DNA from: Desulfurococcaceae archaeon | GTDB lineage: Archaea > Thermoproteota > Thermoprotei_A > Sulfolobales > NBVN01 | Reading direction: 5' to 3' | Length of the DNA: 41,002 nucleotides | NCBI GenBank assembly: GCA_020833415.1 | Contig: JAJHQJ010000007.1 | Span: 1-41,002 of the forward strand | Part shown: piece by piece, positions 38,240-41,002 of the stretch | Numbering within the stretch: position 1 is the stretch's first letter | Layout: each line of letters begins with the position of its first letter | Notes under the pieces: generated by a model | The model's database searches: none | Seen by the model: the letters and a program-made list of their open reading frames with translations, nothing else | Told to the model about the DNA's origin: nothing | Position numbers and translations under genes: made by a program

Positions 38240-38875
38240 GTGTTCGAGGTAGGGGTTTCTCTAAGGCTTAGGGTAGGTGATACTGAGTACGTAGCTATCA
38301 AGGTACACGAGATCCTCAAAGAGATGGGGAGCTCTGAGCTGGATACTGTTTACTTCTCCGAGGTGGTGGGTAATGTAGGTGAGGTATCCGTAGCACTCTA
38401 CCTCTCGAGGTCTAACGTAGGTGTCCTAGCAGTTGCCGCGAGCTGCGAGGACGAGAGGGGGTGTATAGTTAAGTCCATCAGGGAGGTGGTATCCATAGCT
38501 AGAAGCATCGTAAAGGCTCTGGGGAACCTAGTTAGCGTAGCACAGGTAGAGTACGTGGTTAAGACTAGGGTAGGCTCCATCGTACCCCCCAGGGATGTGC
38601 TTAGACTACTCAAGTTAAGCGGAGTAGAGGTCTCCGAGGGGAACTCCTACGATGCTGGGTGGTACCGGGTTAGAACACTACGCGGTAAGCTCATCTCCTC
38701 GTCAATGAAGAGACTTGACGTAACTATAACCCTAGTCTACGAGAGGGGTGGGGAGTTCCTTGGGGCTCAGCTAGCGGTCTCTAGAATCTCGGAGACGGCT
38801 GGGGAGCTATCGGAGTCCGAGCTAGTGGAGTGTCTGAAGGCTACTTCGCAGGTCATAGCCTACATGGTCGCCTAG
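38240..38875 (+). CDS. Protein of unknown function (alpha/beta, 211 residues)
   Basis: No family was recognised. The protein has two similar-looking halves: each has beta strands ending in a 'VAIKV'- or 'TITLVY'-like strand followed by 'SEVVGNVGEVSVAL' or 'SRISETAGELSESEL', then helices. A Cys pair occurs in 'ASCEDERGCIV'. There is no signal peptide or transmembrane segment. The GTG start has GGAGG just upstream, and a GGTTTTTACT box at about 38195-38204 precedes it. It converges on the dolichol-kinase-like gene with a 2-nt gap. A duplicated ligand-binding fold is only an impression. Confidence 0.6.
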   Translation: MFEVGVSLRLRVGDTEYVAIKVHEILKEMGSSELDTVYFSEVVGNVGEVSVALYLSRSNVGVLAVAASCEDERGCIVKSIREVVSIARSIVKALGNLVSVAQVEYVVKTRVGSIVPPRDVLRLLKLSGVEVSEGNSYDAGWYRVRTLRGKLISSSMKRLDVTITLVYERGGEFLGAQLAVSRISETAGELSESELVECLKATSQVIAYMVA

Positions 38876-38877
38876 AG

Positions 38878-39564
38878 CTATAAAAAGCCGGCCAGCCGGC
38901 TCACCAGTAGCGTTACCACGCTGACTAGGGTTATCAGGGCGTTGTCGTCTAGTAGAGGGGGTATCTCAAAGTGCTCTACTATGCTAGCTAGTACAGCTGC
39001 TGCAAGCCCTATGTACCCAGCGTAGTAGAGCCCTATAACTGAGGTGACCAACGCCATACCTAGGTTACCGACCCAAGACTTAGTCCTCCTCCTGTAGATC
39101 GTGTTCCTTATAACCCCCGTTACGGCGTCCCCGAAGGACATGAAGGCTAGGGGTACTACTGCATAGTATGGGCTACCTAGGAGTAGCCAGAGTACTAGAA
39201 GTCCCAGGGCCCAGGCTATGCAGAAGTTAACCTCATACATGTTGTCCCTAACCTGGAACCAGTACATGAGTCTCCCGGTTCTATGGGGTATGTATGTGAG
39301 GACTGCTAGACCTAGTGCGAATAGTGTAGGTATTAGTGGAGAGCTGAAGATGTGTGGGACGAGTAGAGCTACCACACCCCCTGCTAGTACGTGGATCACC
39401 TTCCTATTGTAGTAGACGGCTACGTTGTGGTCGAGGCCTAGGGACCTCAGAGCGTGGTATATGTACTTAGTAGCTAGGAGTACGAGTAGTACGTAGACGA
39501 GGAGGACACCGGCAATTGAAACCTCCCTTAAGGGATCAGCTGGCAGTAGGTAGGGAAGGTACAC
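38878..39564 (-). CDS. Dolichol/phytol kinase-like membrane enzyme (CTP-dependent kinase family)
   Basis: A 228-residue integral membrane protein with about seven hydrophobic helices. It carries the marks of the Sec59/DGK1/phytol kinase family: 'YYNRKVIHVLAGGV' (RKxxH), 'MSFGDAVTGVIRN' (GDA), 'KSWVGNLGMAL' (KxxxGN/S) and a late 'EHFEIPPLLDDN'. Such enzymes use CTP to phosphorylate isoprenoid alcohols. It may recycle dolichol made by the cis-prenyltransferase at 20687, or act on geranylgeraniol for archaeal lipids. GTG start, GGGAGG upstream, TATA (CTTATATTT) at 39595-39604. Confidence 0.8.
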   Translation of the reverse strand: MYLPYLLPADPLREVSIAGVLLVYVLLVLLATKYIYHALRSLGLDHNVAVYYNRKVIHVLAGGVVALLVPHIFSSPLIPTLFALGLAVLTYIPHRTGRLMYWFQVRDNMYEVNFCIAWALGLLVLWLLLGSPYYAVVPLAFMSFGDAVTGVIRNTIYRRRTKSWVGNLGMALVTSVIGLYYAGYIGLAAAVLASIVEHFEIPPLLDDNALITLVSVVTLLVSRLAGFL

Positions 39565-39674
39565 CTAAACCTCCCTAGAGGTACCTTAACGCAGGAAATA
39601 TAAGCTACCTTAAGGCGTAAACCTAAAGCGTTGCTGATTGCAGGTCTCGGGGACCTAGGGTTTCGGTCTCGACC

Positions 39675-40325
39675 CTAACCCCCCATCTTAAGCACTTGGA
39701 CTACCTTTAGAGCTGCGTAACTATGGGTTAGTACAGCTAGAGCTACTAGAGAGCACCCTAGGGATCCTGGTAAGGCAGGCTCAGCTAGACTTGCGAGGAA
39801 TACTATGAAGAGCCTAACATCGCGAGAAGCTACTGCGGGGATACGCCCTACTAGAGCTGGGTGAACCCCTAGGTCGTGCTCCCCCCTTAGGTGTACGTAG
39901 CTAACTAGAAGGTTCCCAGCTAGAGCTAGTAGAGCTACGGGTAGTACCCAGAACCCTAAGAGCTGAGTTGAGTAGAGAGCTGCTGAAACTACTATAGCTA
40001 TGTCAGCATACCTATCCAGTACAGCATCTAAGAAAGCTCCACACCTGCTCTGAAGCCCTCTAATTCTCGCCAGCTCCCCGTCAACCCCGTCAACTATGGA
40101 GGAGAGCTGGACTAGTACTCCAGCTACCGCCGGTAGCCTAGCTAGGTATAGGTAGGATGAGAGTAGAGCTAGGAGGAAGGAGATTAGCGAAAGCTGGTTA
40201 GGGGTTATACCTATGTTCCTCCTAACTATGAGGTACGTAATACGCCTCGATACCCTCCTATTTATGTACCTAGCTACAGGTCCGTCGGTAGGTTTCCCCA
40301 GATCTAAACCGACCTCACGCCCCAC
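39675..40325 (-). CDS. CDP-alcohol phosphatidyltransferase, probably di-myo-inositol phosphate phosphate synthase
   Basis: A 216-residue membrane enzyme with the family signature 'DGVDGELARIRGLQSRCGAF' followed by 'LDAVLDRYAD' (DGxxAR...G...D...D). The N-terminal 'KPTDGPVARYINRRVSRRIT' matches the start of the DIPP synthase domain of archaeal bifunctional IPCT-DIPPS proteins. It would join CDP-inositol to inositol-1-phosphate to make the heat-protective solute di-myo-inositol phosphate. Several hydrophobic helices follow. It starts 14 nt after the nucleotidyltransferase, so the two domains are separate but adjacent genes, as in some Crenarchaeota. Confidence 0.82.
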   Translation of the reverse strand: MGREVGLDLGKPTDGPVARYINRRVSRRITYLIVRRNIGITPNQLSLISFLLALLSSYLYLARLPAVAGVLVQLSSIVDGVDGELARIRGLQSRCGAFLDAVLDRYADIAIVVSAALYSTQLLGFWVLPVALLALAGNLLVSYVHLRGEHDLGVHPALVGRIPAVASRDVRLFIVFLASLAEPALPGSLGCSLVALAVLTHSYAALKVVQVLKMGG

Positions 40326-40339
40326 AGGTCAACCCCTGG

Positions 40340-41002
40340 CTACACCCTCCAGCTCCCTACAACCTCTAGAGCTAACCTCCTCAAGGACCCCTCAGCTAGC
40401 TTGACGTAGTCCTCCCAGGTATCTACGTCTACCCAAGGCTCTCCGGTTAGGTCTACTACAGTTACGTCCCCCGTTCTTGTAGCAACGCACTCGTAGAGCT
40501 TAGCAAGCTCGGTAGGCTCACCACACCTACTGAAGTACCCTACCACATCCCCCGAAGCTATGTGAAGCCCCACGTCTACATAGTCCCAGGAGCTCAACCC
40601 CTTACTCACCCTCACAACGAGCCCCACTCTATCTACTACAACGAGAGTAGCTTCGGAGGGGTCGACGTAGAGAGGGCTTCTATCGACACCAATAGCTACC
40701 GTACCCCCTCTGTAGTTTTTGAGGAACCTCTCAACGGCTCTAGGTAGGTATACGTGGTCAGCCATGGAGACTAGGACCCTCTGGCTCTGGCATCTCTCAA
40801 GCCCTCTTACTAGGGAGTAGGCGTTACCCCTAGATACCTCGTCATTCACTACGTACTCCACCTCAACCGGCAGCTCCTTGAGTACCTCGGAGATGGGCTT
40901 TAGGAGGTAGCTAGCTGTTACTACCACAAATCTCCTCAGACCTGCAGAAGCTATACTCCTAACGGGGTACTCTACTAGGCTGTAACCGAGTACCTTCGCT
41001 AG
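40340..41002 (-). CDS. Inositol-1-phosphate cytidylyltransferase-like NTP transferase (truncated by window end)
   Basis: The frame is open to the right edge, giving 220 residues. The visible start reads 'LAKVLGYSLVEYPVRSIASA', the segment after the glycine-rich NTP motif of nucleotidyltransferases, so the true start lies a few dozen bases beyond 41002. Then come 'VVTASYLL', 'YVVNDEVSRGNAYSLVRGL' and 'SMADHVYLP' (metal Asp), and 'VGLHIASGDVV'. Together with the adjacent CDP-alcohol transferase it should form CDP-inositol from CTP and inositol-1-phosphate. A sugar-phosphate nucleotidyltransferase is the alternative if the pairing is a coincidence. Confidence 0.82.
   Translation of the reverse strand, partial: LAKVLGYSLVEYPVRSIASAGLRRFVVVTASYLLKPISEVLKELPVEVEYVVNDEVSRGNAYSLVRGLERCQSQRVLVSMADHVYLPRAVERFLKNYRGGTVAIGVDRSPLYVDPSEATLVVVDRVGLVVRVSKGLSSWDYVDVGLHIASGDVVGYFSRCGEPTELAKLYECVATRTGDVTVVDLTGEPWVDVDTWEDYVKLAEGSLRRLALEVVGSWRV

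Noticed and set aside
1-41002. CRISPR array or cas genes
   Set aside because: No regularly spaced direct repeats and no Cas protein motifs were seen; the only RNA-guided nuclease is TnpB.

Overview
The window is 41 kb of chromosome from a hyperthermophilic crenarchaeon (Thermoproteota). The evidence is archaeal-type ribosomal proteins (eL14, eL21, eS24, eS31), Rpo4, aIF2-beta, Alba, NMD3, XPB, HerA-NurA, NucS, Kae1/Bud32, deoxyhypusine synthase and a form III RuBisCO. Further support comes from the separate enzymes for di-myo-inositol phosphate (a heat-stress solute) and an intron in cbf5 at the site known from other Crenarchaeota. Many genes have a TATA box centred about 26 nt before the start codon, the pattern of leaderless or short-leader transcripts. 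GTG and TTG starts are common, and two genes appear to start with CTG. No tRNA, rRNA or CRISPR array was recognised.

Layout. 1-7.7 kb: the tail of a TldE-like protein, an M24 peptidase, the leftward queC-nurA-herA run, and a cation-efflux gene whose last codons are cut off by a TnpB element (6211-7647). 7.7-12.8 kb: leftward folP-archease-DUF72, then rightward tldD-tldE. 12.9-18.8 kb: an information-processing block (eL21, rpo4, DUF655, trmJ, then leftward nucS-DHH, then aIF2-beta, DUF424, nmd3). 18.8-26.2 kb: a small element relic, a THUMP methyltransferase, a 500-base stretch that looks like a structured RNA gene, a cis-prenyltransferase, a dUTPase/dCTP deaminase, a sugar aminotransferase, eS24-eS31-kae1-bud32 and a peroxiredoxin. 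26.2-31.7 kb: leftward eL14 and intron-containing cbf5, RuBisCO facing two tandem IF2B/ribose-1,5-bisphosphate isomerase paralogs, and element relics. 31.8-41 kb: an endonuclease IV-like gene, xpb, alba, hexulose-phosphate synthase, a nitroreductase, deoxyhypusine synthase, a dolichol/phytol-kinase-like membrane enzyme, and the inositol-phosphate solute pair, cut by the right edge.

How the genes fit together. RuBisCO and ribose-1,5-bisphosphate isomerase sit head to head around one TATA box; together they form the archaeal AMP/nucleoside salvage route to 3-phosphoglycerate. Hexulose-phosphate synthase, 6 kb away, belongs to the reverse RuMP route that supplies pentose phosphate. Kae1-Bud32, TrmJ, the THUMP methyltransferase, QueC, archease and Cbf5 all concern tRNA/rRNA maturation. 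The Cbf5 intron needs the tRNA splicing endonuclease and RtcB ligase, which archease assists.

The most notable observations are: the 23-nt bulge-helix-bulge intron that restores the Cbf5 catalytic Asp; the TnpB element with inverted-repeat-like ends inside a CDF gene, plus several TnpB-less relics whose right ends abut gene 3' ends; an unidentified structured RNA at about 20.29-20.56 kb; two probable CTG-initiated genes; a catalytically altered isomerase paralog sharing a 47-nt identical tract with its neighbour; and an unusual abundance of CTAG.
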